Assembly: GCF_963082655.1 (NCBI RefSeq)
Contig: NC_081552.1
Span: 62,174,930 to 62,238,929, forward strand
DNA from: Stomoxys calcitrans
Taxonomy: Eukaryota; Arthropoda; Insecta; Diptera; Muscidae
Direction of reading: 5' to 3'
DNA: 64,000 bases
Below the pieces are notes generated by a model. The model saw only the letters and a program-made list of their open reading frames with translations, had not been told where the DNA came from and did not search any database. Made by a program: the position numbers and the translations under genes. This document shows positions 1-10,904 of this stretch, one piece after another (positions within the stretch are counted from its first letter, which is position 1; each line of letters begins with the position of its first letter).

Positions 1-894
1 GGGCTCTATCAATGCGGCTTTAGACCTGGTAAATCCACCCTGGACCAGATATTCACACTGCGCCAAATCCTGGAAAAGACCCGAGAAGGTCAAATCAACA
101 CCTACCATCTCTTTGTTGACTACAAAGCCGCCTTCGATACTCCTTTACGTTCAAAAGTGTTTCAAACCATGTCTGAGTTTGGTATCTCTGCAAAATTAAT
201 AAGACTCTGCAGGATGACACTTGCTGATACGCGTTCCTCAGTAAAAATAGGAGAATAATGGAGAAAGTTGGGAACCACAACTTTGAGACAGTTAGTAATT
301 TTATCTACCTCGGCACCGCCGTAACCGAAACGAATGACACCAGTTTTGAGATTAAGCGAATAATACTGGCATACAGATGCTACTTTGGACTAAGTAAGCA
401 GTTTAGAAACAAGGCCACCTCTCGACAGACGAAGATTACACTATACAAGACACTGATACTACCCGTGCTGTTATACGGTTCTGAAGCATGGGTACTTGTG
501 AAAGTAGATGAGGCAGTGCTTGGAGTATTTGAGAGAAAGATTCTTCGTAAAATATATGGACCAGTTTGCGTTAACGGAGTATATAGGCGACGTATGAACC
601 ACGAGCTGTATGAGCTGTATGACGTCGATAACATAGTTACACGCATCAAAATACAACGGCTGCGTTGGCTAGGTCATGTTGTCAGAATGGATGAAGAAGC
701 TCCAACAAAGAAGTCTTTTGAAGGAAAACACAATGGTACAATGGGAAGACCAAAAGCCTGATGGAAAGATCAAGGTGTGGGAGACACCTCGAAATTTGGT
801 GTCAGAGATATTAAAATGAGCGCAGAAGATCGAGGCGCTTGGAACGCTATTCTACGTTCGGCTAGTGGAACAAATATCCTGTCATAGCCAATTA
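1..894 (+). pseudogene. RTE/BovB-like retrotransposon, reverse-transcriptase fragment
   Basis: This is the 3' half of a non-LTR retrotransposon ORF, truncated by the window edge. Translation of 1-250 gives the fingers/palm start, with YQCGFRPGKSTLDQIFTLRQ and the motif A region FVDYKAAFD. From 258 to 761 one frame carries IYLGTAVTETND, then LLYGSEAWVL, then RLRWLGHVVRMDEEAP. The end is continued past an in-frame stop to about 850 (VRDIKMSAEDRGAWNAIL). About 300 bp, including the catalytic YADD box, is missing between 253 and 258 compared with the copy at 44469-45810. RT of this type copies element RNA at a nicked target. This copy cannot be active. The clade assignment rests on remembered RTE/BovB C-terminal motifs and is moderately sure. 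Confidence 0.82.
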
Positions 895-947
895 AACGAA
901 ACGAGATCGTACTTGTAGTAAGAATGTAAAATAAAACAGTTAGTACA

Positions 948-1114
948 ACATTTTAGCCAAATCGGATAAGAGTTGTGCGCTCTAGAGGCTCACGAAGTCA
1001 AGATCCGATATCTGTTTATATGGCAGCTATACCATATCATGGACCGATTTGGCCTATTTAAAATTCCAACCGACGCGCACCAATAAATAGTAATTTTGCA
1101 AAATTTCAAACAAC
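948..1114 (+). mobile_element. mini-me/DINE-like element fragment (type A/B)
   Basis: The piece starts inside a 153-bp-type unit (AAATCGGATAAGAGTTGTG, CTCTAGAGGCTCACGAAGTC, TTTATATGGCAGCTATA). It ends in the conserved AAAATTTCAAACAACTAG stretch that normally precedes the (GTCY)n tract. Both termini are missing, and it abuts an element of opposite orientation. Confidence 0.7.
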
Positions 1115-1830
1115 TAGTTTATTCTTTAGTCGTTTCGTTTGTAACACATGGAAATATTGACCTAAGATCCAACAAAGTACATTTATTCTTTATCGTCTTG
1201 ACATATTTAGCCGATCTGTCCGTCCGTCCGTCTTTCGAAAGCATGCAAACTTTCGAAGTAGTAAAGCTAGGCACTTGAAATTTTGCACAAATACTTCCTA
1301 TCAGTGTAGGTCTGTTGGGATTGCAAATGGACCATATCGGTTCATGTTTTGATATAGCTTTCATATAAACCTATCTTGGATCGTGACTTTTTGAAATTTT
1401 GTATGAGATGTTTTGTTACGACCTCAAATAGACGTGTCAAATATGGTCTGAAACGGTTCACAACTTGATGTAGCTGCGATATAAACCGATCTCGGACCTT
1501 GTTTTCCTGAGCACAATTATTATCCGATTTGGCTTAATTTTTGATGAATTCTTTTGTTCTGACTTCCAACAACTATGCCAAGTATGGTCCAAATCGGTTC
1601 ATAACCTGATACAGCTCCTATATAAAATGTTCTCCCGATTATACTTCTCGTGCCTATAGGGGGTGCAATTTTATCCGATTTGGCTGACATTTTTTACAAC
1701 GACTTCTCCTAGGACCTATCAACGTGCTTGCCAAATATGGTCTGAATCGGTCAATAAACAGATTTAGCTTCCATATAAACCGATCTTCCGATTTTGCCTC
1801 TTGAGCCCCTATAGGGCGCAATTATTTTCT
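1115..1830 (-). mobile_element. mini-me/DINE-like element, type B, 5' end missing
   Basis: Reading left to right, this is the reverse of the element: TTTCGTTTGTAACACATGG, a degraded core, GTCCGTCCGTCCGTC at about 1217, then AAATTTTGCACAAATAC. Four diverged 153-type units follow, each with a GATATAGCT...ATATAAACCGATCT block and a CCGATTTGGCT block. The TTCGGCC end is absent, and the body stops at about 1830 against jockey endonuclease sequence. Confidence 0.75.
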
Positions 1831-1869
1831 GATGGCCCACCATAGTTTTCCACTCTATCTCTTCGTGTG
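1831..1869 (-). pseudogene. jockey-type endonuclease remnant, displaced left piece
   Basis: This short stretch appears to be the continuation of the endonuclease remnant at 3217-3440, split off by the LOA-like insertion. The join is marked by CTATCTCTTCGTGTG here and CTATCTCTTCGTATG on the far side. Too short to annotate domains. The assignment depends on the duplication. Confidence 0.4.
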
Positions 1870-3216
1870 TACGGATGCCGAAGGCTTACAGATGTTGGGC
1901 ACCATGTCAACGGGCCATAGGCTCGAAATGGGGCCTGAATCCGAGGATAGTCCACTGGCTCTACAGGAGCATGATTAGACCGATACTTACTTACGCCTCA
2001 GTAGTTTGGTGGACTGCTGTGGAGAAAAAGTGCAACATAAGGACCATACAACAAGTTCAGAGAACATGTTGTCTTAGCATAGGCGGAGCAATGAGGACCA
2101 CGCCCACTAGGGCACTGGGCACTATTCTAGATATCCTACCCATAGATATGCAGGATAAATGTGAGGCAGCGACTGCGGCTATGAGACTTAAGGCGATATG
2201 AGAATAAATTGGGGATGAGAGCAGCTCATACCATTGCGGTATAATCGAGGCATCGAGACGACACTTGGGGTCGAGTGCGAGGCACTGTTGCCAGCGGCAC
2301 AGTCTTGTACTGACAGAACTCTAGTATTGCCGTCATCATGTTACACGGAATGGATCAAAGCTAGAGGACAAAGTGGGCTTGGGGGTCTACATTGACCATA
2401 ATACGGTCCTGCAGTTGGAGATCCGGGCGAGCACGTAATGCGTGAGGTGGTGTGGTACTAACAAGAGAATGTCGAGTGCAAACATCTTTACGCACAGTAA
2501 AATTGCCACCAGGACGGTAAGGTCACGAACAGTCTTGCAATGTAAGACGAGATTAACGCCTCCTTTGAGGATGCAAAATCCGCATTGTTTGGGTGCCGTG
2601 CCAAAATGGAGTACGGGGGAATGAAAGGGCACACAATTTGGCAGTGAAGGTCAGAGAACTGCCGTCAAAAAACTTGCTTAACCCGAAACTTTTTGGGTTG
2701 ACGCAGTCCGATTTAAGAGCGTGGGCGACAAACGCATGTAACACCATGGAACAGCGAAACAGTCGGTAGGACGAAAATCCTATGGGGTGATCCGGATTGT
2801 GAAAGTACGGGGCTATTACTGAAAGGAATTAAGAAGGAGGTCAGAATAGTTTTTGCTGTCATAACAGGATGCATAGGACCACGAGCTCACTTATGCCAAA
2901 TCGGCGCGGCATTGATAGCAGGTGGGGAAGATGATGAGACGTTGGAGTATTTTCTATGTGATTGCCGACTTTCGCGACAAACTGACACCGGTACTTAGAT
3001 GGGGATAGGATACCAGACATGAACCAACTTAGGGGAGTGGTACGGAAAACAAATTAGGATTTTGTAAGTAGCACGGAATTCCAAACTTAAAATTTTCTTT
3101 TTCGAGGTTACTTTTTAGTTTTTAGAGCGCACAACAAGCCGATTACTGGCTAAGATGTATGTCCATAGTGACATGGGGCAGAATAATACCTACTCCCTCT
3201 TTTCAACCTAACCTAC
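1870..3216 (+). pseudogene. LOA/jockey-group retrotransposon, RT C-terminus plus RNase H
   Basis: The open part at 1875-2201 encodes a typical thumb region (GLNPRIVHWLYRSMIRPIL, then TYASVVWW, then TIQQVQRTCCLSIGGAMR). After a stop, 2340-2430 in another frame reads GSKLEDKVGLGVYI, the start of an RNase H domain. At about 2870-3000 a third frame gives CIGPRAHLCQIGAAL and EYFLCDCPLSRQ, the C-terminal Cys-containing tail. The copy is 5'-truncated with several frameshifts. It ends in CAACCTAACCTAC rather than poly(A) and is flanked by an apparent 15-bp target duplication (1855-1869 / 3217-3231). LOA versus another RNase H-bearing jockey-group clade cannot be settled here. Confidence 0.75.
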
Positions 3217-3440
3217 CTATCTCTTCGTATGACTGTGAAGTTCGGAGTTGCTGTTTAACGTTGTCTCTTGGATAGCAGCAATCGTGACGCTGTGTTTGCG
3301 AATGAAAACCGTTTTCTTATTTTGGAGGTCGTTAGAGTTGAATTCCATTAATTTAATGTCATCCTGTGTGGGCACCTTGATATGTGGTGTAAACTTAACA
3401 CGGCGCACAGTTTTGCCTCCTCATACATTCGTTGGACAAA
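3217..3440 (-). pseudogene. jockey-type retrotransposon endonuclease N-terminus
   Basis: The minus-strand translation contains DIKLMEFNSNDLQNKKTVFI and SVTIAAIQETTLNSNSELHS. This matches the start of an APE-type endonuclease: the N of motif I, and the catalytic Glu of the QET motif. The rest of the domain is missing or displaced to 1831-1869. It is a fossil fragment interrupted by the LOA-like element on its downstream side. Confidence 0.65.
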
Positions 3441-3449
3441 AATTGAGTT

Positions 3450-3785
3450 AAAGTAGAGATCTCAAATTTTGCACAAATGTATAGTGGAATACAGAGAAAA
3501 GTGAAGTATGGTCCAAATCGGTCTATGTCCTGATATAGCTCCCATATAAACCGATCTCCAGATTTGACTTCTTGAGCTTCGGGAGGCCGTAATTGATAAC
3601 CGATTTGGCAGAAATTAGGCATGATGACCTTTGTTGCCGTACGCAACAACTACCACTAGTATGACCCAAATCGGTCAATAACCTGATATAACTCGCATAT
3701 AAACCAATCTAACAATGTTTGGTATGTTCGGAAAATAATCTGATATTGCTCCCATATAAACCAATCTATTGATTTTAGTTTTTAA
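3450..3785 (-). mobile_element. mini-me/DINE-like fragment, type B units
   Basis: Two 153-type units in reverse orientation carry GATATAGCTCCCATATAAAC, CGATTTGGCAGAAATT and CCTGATATAACTCGCATAT. Neither terminus nor the (GTCY)n core is present. Confidence 0.65.
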
Positions 3786-6235
3786 GCATATAGCAGGCGT
3801 TTACTTTGACTTAAGACTTTATCCCACATAGTTTTGGAACGCTCACAGCCCCCTCTTTGTGACCATCTATCATTCGTTGCCCTTCGGGCCTGATCCTGAA
3901 AACTTAGCTTACATGTCGCTAGAGGCATAGCCAAAGATTCCACTTTTGCTGGAATGTGTGTGGTAGTTCTTGGTCTCACAAGCCCGGCATCCAGAACAGT
4001 CGAATATTGAACTGTTAAGCCATCTCGTTGAGAGATCTGCGACAGACCAGGGCGGTTTTTGTGTTCAGAAATAAGTTGCCTTCAGGGATTTAATAGCTGT
4101 CTGAGAATATATTTATGCCAATCGTCGTTATGGCATTATATATTAGCCATTCCACTACTTCCTTAAATGCAAGGATCTCCGCTTGATACGGACTGCAGTG
4201 GTCGGGTAGCATTTTCGATATGACCAATTCTAAATCTTTAGCCCGCGTGGTCGCCTAGTTTGGAATTATCCGTATAGAAGTGTATATAACTTCTATTACC
4301 AGGAATATCGTAGTGACAATCGGTTCTATCAGGAATAGTGGTACAGTACTTTTTATGAAAAAGCGGTCAGGCGGTGTGTAATCCATGTATGAACATCTGA
4401 CATTGTATCAAGGATAACACAGTGTCCGTAGCCGCCACATGACCAAAGAGAAAGCGCCACATGACCAAAGAGAAAGCTCACGGCAGTGGTCGCAGCAATT
4501 TGTCTACCACAATGTCCAAAGGCACTAGTTGTAGCATTAAATTCAGTTCATCAGATGGTATCGTTCTCAATGAGGGTGTGATGCACAAACAAGTCATCCT
4601 TTGGATCCGGTTAAGTATTGAGCAGTAAGCGGACTTCGTCTCACACTGAAGCGTCGTCCACCAGACCACGACACCATATAGCATTATAGGTCTGCAAACT
4701 GCAGTATATACCCAATGAATGACTTGCGGTCTAAACCCCCAAATTTTGCCAATAGCTTTCGTGCAGGTGTATATGGCAAGAGTTGCCTTTCTTGGTCTTT
4801 CCAGAATATTGGATTTGAAGTTCAATTTCCTGTCCAGCAAAACACCCAGATATTTTGCGCTATCTGCAAATGGAACCGTCTCTGCTCACAAGAAGACCGG
4901 TGCCACTGTAGGCAACTTGTATCTCCTGCTAAAACGAAATACTTTGGTCTTGCACGGATTTACACCTATACCTCTTTCGGTAGCCCACTTCACTGCTGCA
5001 CGTAGTGCATGGCGAGTGCCACGTCATCGGCATATGCGACCACTTTTACACCTTTTTTTTCCGGAGATTATAATATATTGTTAATGGCTATATTTTAAAG
5101 TAGAGGAGACTGTACACCTCATTGAGGAGTTCCTTTGCTAACCCATCTTTTTAGATCCACAGATCCCAAGCCTGCCGAAGTGCATTTTTTAGTAAGTAAG
5201 TTATTAATAAACTTTCTTACGGTAGAGTTGATGCCTAGAAGCTCCAACTCCTTCATGATTGACGTTGGTTTTACATTATTGAAAGCACTTTCAATGTCCA
5301 GAAATGCTACCATTGTATACTCCTTGACAGCGAGAGAACCCTCTATGTAGCAGATTAGGTCGTGGAGGGCTGTTTCAGTGGATTTGCCTTTACTACAATA
5401 TATACATGCTGCTGCCTAGAAGGCGATCTACAGGGATCAACCTCTCAAGAGTCTTCAGCATAAAGCATGACAGACTAATAGGACGAAAATCTTTCGCCTT
5501 CGTGTGGAAAAGTTTTTTCTGCTTTTGTAATGAAAATGACTTTTGTGTCCCTCCATCCCACAGATACATATGACATGCTGATACAATCAGAGTATATCGC
5601 TCTTAGCCAAGGAACCAGTTTAACAGACACAGCTTGTAATTTAATCGGTGATATTTTACCTGGCAACTTGAAGAAGTCGGAATTTCTTATCGACTAAAGG
5701 ATTTGCGACTCAGACACAATTTCCCCTATAACCTCCGACGAATACATACCAGTGACAACCTCCTCTGGCTCCATTTTGTCCGTTGGAGAATTTCCTCCTC
5801 CATCCCACAGATACATATGACATGCTGATACAATCAGAGTATATCGCTCTTAGCCCAGGAACCAGTTTAACAGACACAGCTTGTAATTTAATCGGTGATA
5901 TTTCAACTGGCAACTTGAAGAAGTCGGAATTTCTTATCGACCAAAGGATTTGCGGCTCAGACACAATTTCCCCTATAATCTCCGACAAATACATACCAGT
6001 GATTACCTCCTCTGGCTCCACTTTGTCCATTGAAGAATTTTCCTGGAAATGTGTATCAACGAGTAGTTCTAGTGTTTCCTCACTAGACATTGTCCATACA
6101 TTCTCTTACTGAATAGGTCTCGAGGCTTCAGATGTATCGTCCACGGAGCTTTATAATTCTACCCAGGATTTGTTCCGAGCCTTTCACAGTTCACCCTTAT
6201 ATTTCCTTAGCTCAGCCTTATAGTCCTTCCTTATT
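3786..6235 (-). pseudogene. LOA/jockey-group retrotransposon, RT and RNase H, degenerate
   Basis: On the minus strand, from high to low coordinates: an RT leader (SSEETLELLVDTHF, then SPIKLQAVSVKLV) at 6090-5640; VGWRDTKVIFI at about 5550; STETALHDL and AFLDIESAFNNVKPTSIMKE (motif A) at 5400-5230; YADDVAL (motif C) at 5040-5020; thumb VIHWVYTAVCRPIMLYGVVV at about 4720-4660; and RNase H remnants (PYQAEILAFKEVVEW at about 4200, LFWMPG at about 3990). Frames are broken repeatedly by stops and indels, and a 247-bp tandem duplication lies at 5547-6040. The strand is certain. The clade within the jockey/LOA group is not. Confidence 0.78.
5547..6040. repeat. 247-bp tandem duplication inside the retrotransposon
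   Basis: CATCCCACAGATACATATGA begins at 5554 and again at 5801, and similarity runs through both units (5547-5793 and 5794-6040). The copies differ at scattered bases. The duplication repeats the coding segment around ISPIKLQAVSVKLV. Confidence 0.88.
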
Positions 6236-6447
6236 TCAATTTCAAGCGGCTAGCTTTGCGCTCTCGACCGCTTTCGTGATTTCGACAGATGTACGGATGG
6301 ACGGACGGACATGGCTAGAAAGACTTAGAATATCGGGACGATTCAGAATTTATATACTCTATGGGGTCACATATCAATATTTCGAGGTGTTACAAACGTA
6401 ATGACTAGAATGGTATACCCCCTCCTTTGGTGGTGCTTATAAAAAGT
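6236..6447 (+). mobile_element. mini-me/DINE-like 3' end
   Basis: Contains AATTTCAAGCGGCTAGCTTT, GGACGGACGGACATGGCTAG, TTTATATACTCTATGGGGTC, TTTCGAGGTGTTACAAAC and a terminal hairpin ending in GGTGGTGCTTATAAAAA. The 5' part is missing at the junction with the retrotransposon. Confidence 0.78.
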
Positions 6448-8360
6448 TATGCAATATCATTCGGTATTTAATCAACAGCCTAACTTCTCTAATATGCATA
6501 TTCATTATAACCGCATGGGGTACAATGTATATTAGACTATCCCACGCAATAAAGATTGTAACAGGACCGGTAATCTGTGCCACTACTGTGGTTGTGATGC
6601 AGTGTATGGTTTGACTCACATGTTTTTGTTTATTTGGTTTAGCCATGTCAGTTTGTTCGCGTATCCTTTTTGTTGAAGGATGGAGATCGCAATTTCTTGC
6701 GGTACAGGTTTCTAGTCCTATTAAAATCAGTTTCAATTTCTTTCAGTACAGCTTTCTAAGGAAAGAGATGGTTGGTTAAGGAAAACTTTTTGTGTCAAAT
6801 GCAAGAGAATTTTCTCTGTTGCTATATATGCTCTCTTTAGCTAAGAGAATTGTTTTTCCTTAAGAGTAATCACTTGTACTAAATGAAAATTTGGAAGAGA
6901 AAAATAGAGCGTAAAATAGAGAGGCATAGAGAGAGTTGACGAAAACCCAATTCAGCAAAACTCTGTGAGTATCCATGAATAGGTAAGGGTAAGCCAACAG
7001 CCTTTGCAATCAAAGCAGTTTAGTTGTGCCCTGGCAGCCAAAGTGTTTGCCCAGAAATATTTGCGTATGTTGGAGCTTCTGCATTACGGCCAAGGACCTC
7101 ATTTACGTATCCTTGTTATTTTTTTATTTTTGAAGATGAAAAAGTATAGAAAAATTCTCGAATTCTTAATATGGGACATTTGCACTTTAAGTTCTTTAAT
7201 TTGAGGAATTTATATTTTTTTAACCCCCAAAAAAAGGATTTCGTTTCATGTCTAATTTGTGTTGTGCGTGTATTTGTGTGATTTGAGGGTTTCACAAGAA
7301 TTTGAAAATAATTTTGTTTTGTTAGTTAAGAGTGAATAATGAAGGCATAGTTGAGGGATTTTTCTGGTCATTTTTCTTTTTTTAGGGTTGGTTTTCTTTC
7401 TTAGTTTTGCGAATGTATGGAACGGAGACGATTTGTTTTTGTTTAATTTCGGAGTTGAAATATTTGTTTTTGCGGTTTTTGCTAAATTATTATTGAAATA
7501 AAAGCAAAAAGTGAAATTCTCTTGTTATGTGCCTGATGTAGCCTTGAGCATTAGGGAGGGGAGGATATAAGAAAACTTCACCTGCAAAGACTGTTTGTAA
7601 AGATAAAGACAAAAGCAAGTGAAATTGAATTGAAGACTAAGAAAATTAAGTTTTTTCCTTTTTTGGGATATAGCTACCAAAAAAGGAAAAAACTTATTTT
7701 TCTTAGTCTTTTTCTTTTCTTAAAAAGGACTTTAATAGAAAATACACGACAATAGCCTCCAAACATTTCGGCCACCTAACAACATTTCAAAATTTCCTCA
7801 GAGTTTTGGATACATATTTCTCATTTTTAAGGGGCTCACATACATTTGTACACCCACACTCCTATATACCTTCTTCGTATATGGCTTAGCAGGAATTCAA
7901 GGATTCTTGGAAGATTTTTTTGATTCATTCATACATGTTTGTGAATATAAAATACATAGAATTTTTTGTTTGTGTTATTTTTGTCTTGCCCCAAGTATTG
8001 ATACAATGTCTTAGGCTTAGAGCAGTTTTGCTGCGATTGATAATTCAATTTGAGTAGTTGTTCCTTTTCTTTTGATTTTAAAGTTGATTTATAAAAAGTG
8101 TAAAAATTTTTCATTTACATGGTTTTCTAATGGAGGGTATGTGTGATAAAAGAAAACGTGGAGTGTAAATAATGACAGAGATTGCCTTAAGGCATATCTT
8201 TGGAATCTGAAATTGATTGAGATGTGGATGTTAAGAAAAGCTCAAACAATTGGTATCTTTGAGAAAAAAACAAACGTTATTGATGTTCACTTTGGAAAAC
8301 TTCTTTACAGGTTATGCTTAAAGTAATGCAAAAGTTACACTTTTCTAACCAAAGTTAAAG
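6448..8360. other. AT-rich stretch without recognisable gene
   Basis: About 1.9 kb of low-complexity, T/A-rich DNA unlike the surrounding repeats. Short open frames (for example 6437-6736 minus) resemble no family I know. The only clear structure is the hairpin at 7633-7710. It may be intergenic or intronic single-copy DNA. Confidence 0.5.
7633..7710. repeat. 34-bp near-perfect hairpin, 10-nt loop
   Basis: Arm 7633-7666 begins AAGACTAAGAAAATTAAG and arm 7677-7710 ends TTTTTCTTAGTCTT. 33 of 34 positions pair. The loop is GATATAGCTA. The total of 78 nt is the size of a pre-miRNA or a small foldback. Confidence 0.85.
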
Positions 8361-8571
8361 CAAGTATGACGTGCTAAGTTCGGACGGGCCAAATCTTGGG
8401 TACCAATCACCGTGGATTCTGCTAAACATTAACTCAAATAAACTTAGTTGAAGGGCATAATTTTACTCTACGTTCCTAATTCCAACCAAACCAGGGACAA
8501 ATTTAAGCTTCTTCTGGCAGTAGAAGGCTAATCAGGTGAAGGGTTTATATGGGAGATACATCCGATTATCC
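8361..8571 (+). mobile_element. mini-me/DINE-like 5' end, type B
   Basis: Begins CAAGTATGACGTGCTAAGTT and carries the terminal dyad in decayed form (TTCGGACGGGCCAAAT). The type B leader follows (TGGATTCTGCTAAACATTAA, GAAGGGCATAATTTTACTC), then GTTTATATGGGAGATACATC. It is cut off by RTE leader sequence. Confidence 0.72.
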
Positions 8572-8883
8572 CAGCCCACGGTATAACGATGAGCACCACA
8601 CAGGCTGGAGTTTTGAGCTCCGACTTGTGTGATGTTCATCGTTATCACTTTAAGCTTTGCTAAAAGCTACCGGGCGAGTCCACAGGCCGCAGATAGTGGA
8701 AAACTTCGTTTTTTGCGGAGTAGTGTCAAATGCGGCCGCGGGCAGTCAGCGACATCGAGTCTCAGTGAGGAGAGTCTCAGTGGCTCTTGTCTAAATAACG
8801 AGTGCCAATAATATTCGAGATGACTGGGCGTGTTATTGGCGCCTTCAAATAACCAATGGCCAACATCAGCGTCTGTTCCCAAG
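8572..8883 (+). mobile_element. RTE-like element 5' leader fragment
   Basis: Shares GAGTCTCAGTG, AACGAGTGCCAAT, TTATTGGCGCC and GGCCAACATCAGCGTCTGTT with the leader of the RTE copy at 40688-40900. It also shares the head (CACCACACAGGCTGGAG, GCTACCGGGCGAGTCCACAG) with the SINE-like insert at 35143-35480. It lies directly upstream of a mini-me A element, and no coding part follows. Confidence 0.65.
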
Positions 8884-10041
8884 TTGAAGTTCTGCCGGGC
8901 CGAATCTTATATATCCTCCACCATGGATCGCATTTGTCGAGTTCTTTTCCCGGCATCTCTTCTTAGGCAAAAAAGGATATAAGAAAAGAGTTGCTCTGCT
9001 ATTAAAACGATATCAAGATATGGTCCGGTTCGGACCACAATTAAATTATATGTTGGAGACCTGTGTAAAATTTCAGCCAATTCGTATAAGAATTGCGCCC
9101 ATTGGCGCTCACGAAGTAAAATACAGAGAACGATTTATATGGGATCTGAATCGGGCTATAGACCGATTCAGACCATAATAAACACGTTTGTTGATGGTCA
9201 TGAGAGGATCCGTCGTACAAAATTTCAGGCATATCGGATAATAATTGCGACCTCTAGGGGTCAAGAAGTCAATATCCCAGATCGGTTTATATGACAGCTA
9301 TATCAGGTTATGAACCGATTTGAACCTTATTTGAGACAGTTGTTGAAAGTAAAAATAAAATACGCCATGCAAAATTTCAGCCAAATCGGATAGGAATTGG
9401 GCCCTCTAGAAGCTCAAGAAGTAAAATCCCCAGATCTGTTTATATGACAGCTATATCAGGTTATGGACCGATTTCAACCAAACTTGGCACAGTTTTTAAC
9501 GAAATACCTCGTGTAAAAATTCATTCAAATCGGATAAGAATTGTGCCCTCTAGAGGCTCAAGAAGTCAAGACCCAAGATCGGTTTATATGGCAGCTATAT
9601 CAGGTTATGGACCGATTTTAACCATACTTGGCATAGTTGTTGGGTATCATAACAAAACACGTCGTGCAAAATTCCATTCCATTCGGATAAGAATTGCGCC
9701 CTCTAGAGGCTCAAGAAGTCAAGACCCAAGATCAATTAATATGGCAGCTATATCAAAACATGGACCGATATGGCCCATTGACAATACCAACTGACCTACA
9801 CTAATAAGAAGAATATGTGCAAAATTTCAAGCGGCTAGCTTTACTCCTTCGGAAGTAAGCGCGCTTTCGACACACAGACGGACGGACGGACGGACAGACG
9901 GACGGACATGGCTAGATCGACATAAAATGTCACGACGATCAAGAATATATATACTTTATGGGATCTCAGACGAATATTTCGAGTAGTTACAAACAGAATG
10001 ACGAAATTAGTATACCCCCCATCTTATGGTGGAGGGTATAA
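8884..10041 (+). mobile_element. mini-me/DINE-like element, type A, near complete
   Basis: Starts within the 5' dyad (CTGCCGGGCCGAATCTTATA), followed by CCTCCACCATGGATCGCATT. Seven or so 153-type units follow, then AAAATTTCAAGCGGCTAGC, a (GACG)n/(GTCY)n tract at about 9885, ATATATATACTTTATGGG, and the 3' hairpin ending GGTGGAGGGTATAAAAA. The extreme 5' TTTTACTTG-type end is missing. The leader is almost identical to the element at 31536-32439. Confidence 0.82.
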
Positions 10042-10883
10042 AAATAAAAGTGGACCGATCGGGACAGTATGGGATTTAAATGAAAATCATTTAAGAGTGG
10101 AGTACGAATTTCATAATAAAACTAGGGTCCAAGCACCTGGGGGCCGCCCCAGCCCCAAAACCGCTTAAAATAGGTTTATTTGACGATAATGACAATATAG
10201 GACAATATGGTGAAATGTATTAGGGAATAGATTACGAATATGGTCAGGAAGTTGGAATAGGCTTTATAATTTATTGATGACGGAAGGGGGCGGACCCTCC
10301 ACCGTTACCCCAAAAACACCACCCAAAATCAAAAGTGGACCGATTTGGACAATATGGGTGTCAAATGAAAAGTTTGCGGGAGTGGAAAACGAATCTGGCA
10401 TACAAATTCATGTCGAAGTATAAGGGGTCACCCCATCCCCACAAAAACGCACAAAATGGGCACATTAGCCAATCACGGATATATGGGTCTGTTTCTTCCG
10501 TATAGACTGAAAAACGGCAGAACCGATTTACTCAAAATTTTCGGATATTGTGTATGTTGGTCTGGCATATAATTTGGCTATATAATTTGTCGGTATCGGA
10601 AGGGGGAAGGACCCCCTCCGATGGGCACAATGAGGGCATCAAATGAAAGGTATTGGACACCAGAACACGAGTATGGTATTAAAATTTTGGTTCAAGTACC
10701 AGGCAACATTAAGAGGGGATAAACACCGCATTGTTCGATGTTCTCGCTGGGATTCGAACGCGTTCAGCGACATTAGCTACAATGGCACGAATTCAATATC
10801 CTCATTCAGGGCGACGTGTCCCCACCCTGAGAAGATATTAGGCAGTTAAAGAAGGCGCAGGGGAGCCGGCCTGATTCGGCTAG
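10042..10883 (+). mobile_element. Helitron, internal repeats and 3' end
   Basis: Helitron-type internal units (CAAATGAAAGGTATTGG, GTGGACCGATCGGGACA) occur here. A second copy of the 5' leader lies at about 10490-10600 (TATAGACTGAAAAACGGC, TATAATTTGTCGGTATCGG). The segment ends GAAGGCGCAGGGGAGCCGG, then GGCTAG|T at 10878-10884, which is the CTAG|T 3' terminus expected of a Helitron. It is non-autonomous and several copies seem fused. Confidence 0.65.
10736..10790 (-). mobile_element. tRNA-derived SINE fragment with box B
   Basis: The minus strand reads CGTTCGAATCCCAGCGAGAA, a good match to a pol III box B (GGTTCGAATCC) with a tRNA T-loop context. No box A or complete cloverleaf is visible. 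A weaker copy of the same piece is at about 38892-38935. I treat it as a remnant of a tRNA-derived SINE within the Helitron. Confidence 0.45.
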
Positions 10884-10904
10884 TTTTTATATAATAGAAG
10901 AAAA

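Noticed and set aside
258..761. Host endonuclease-reverse transcriptase gene
   Set aside because: Part of a truncated RTE copy lacking the catalytic YADD box.
6437..6736. 99-codon minus-strand open frame
   Set aside because: No recognisable motif, overlaps a mini-me 3' end, composition like surrounding non-coding DNA.
10736..10790. Functional tRNA gene
   Set aside because: Only a box B/T-loop-like segment is visible, with no acceptor stem or box A. Treated as a SINE remnant.
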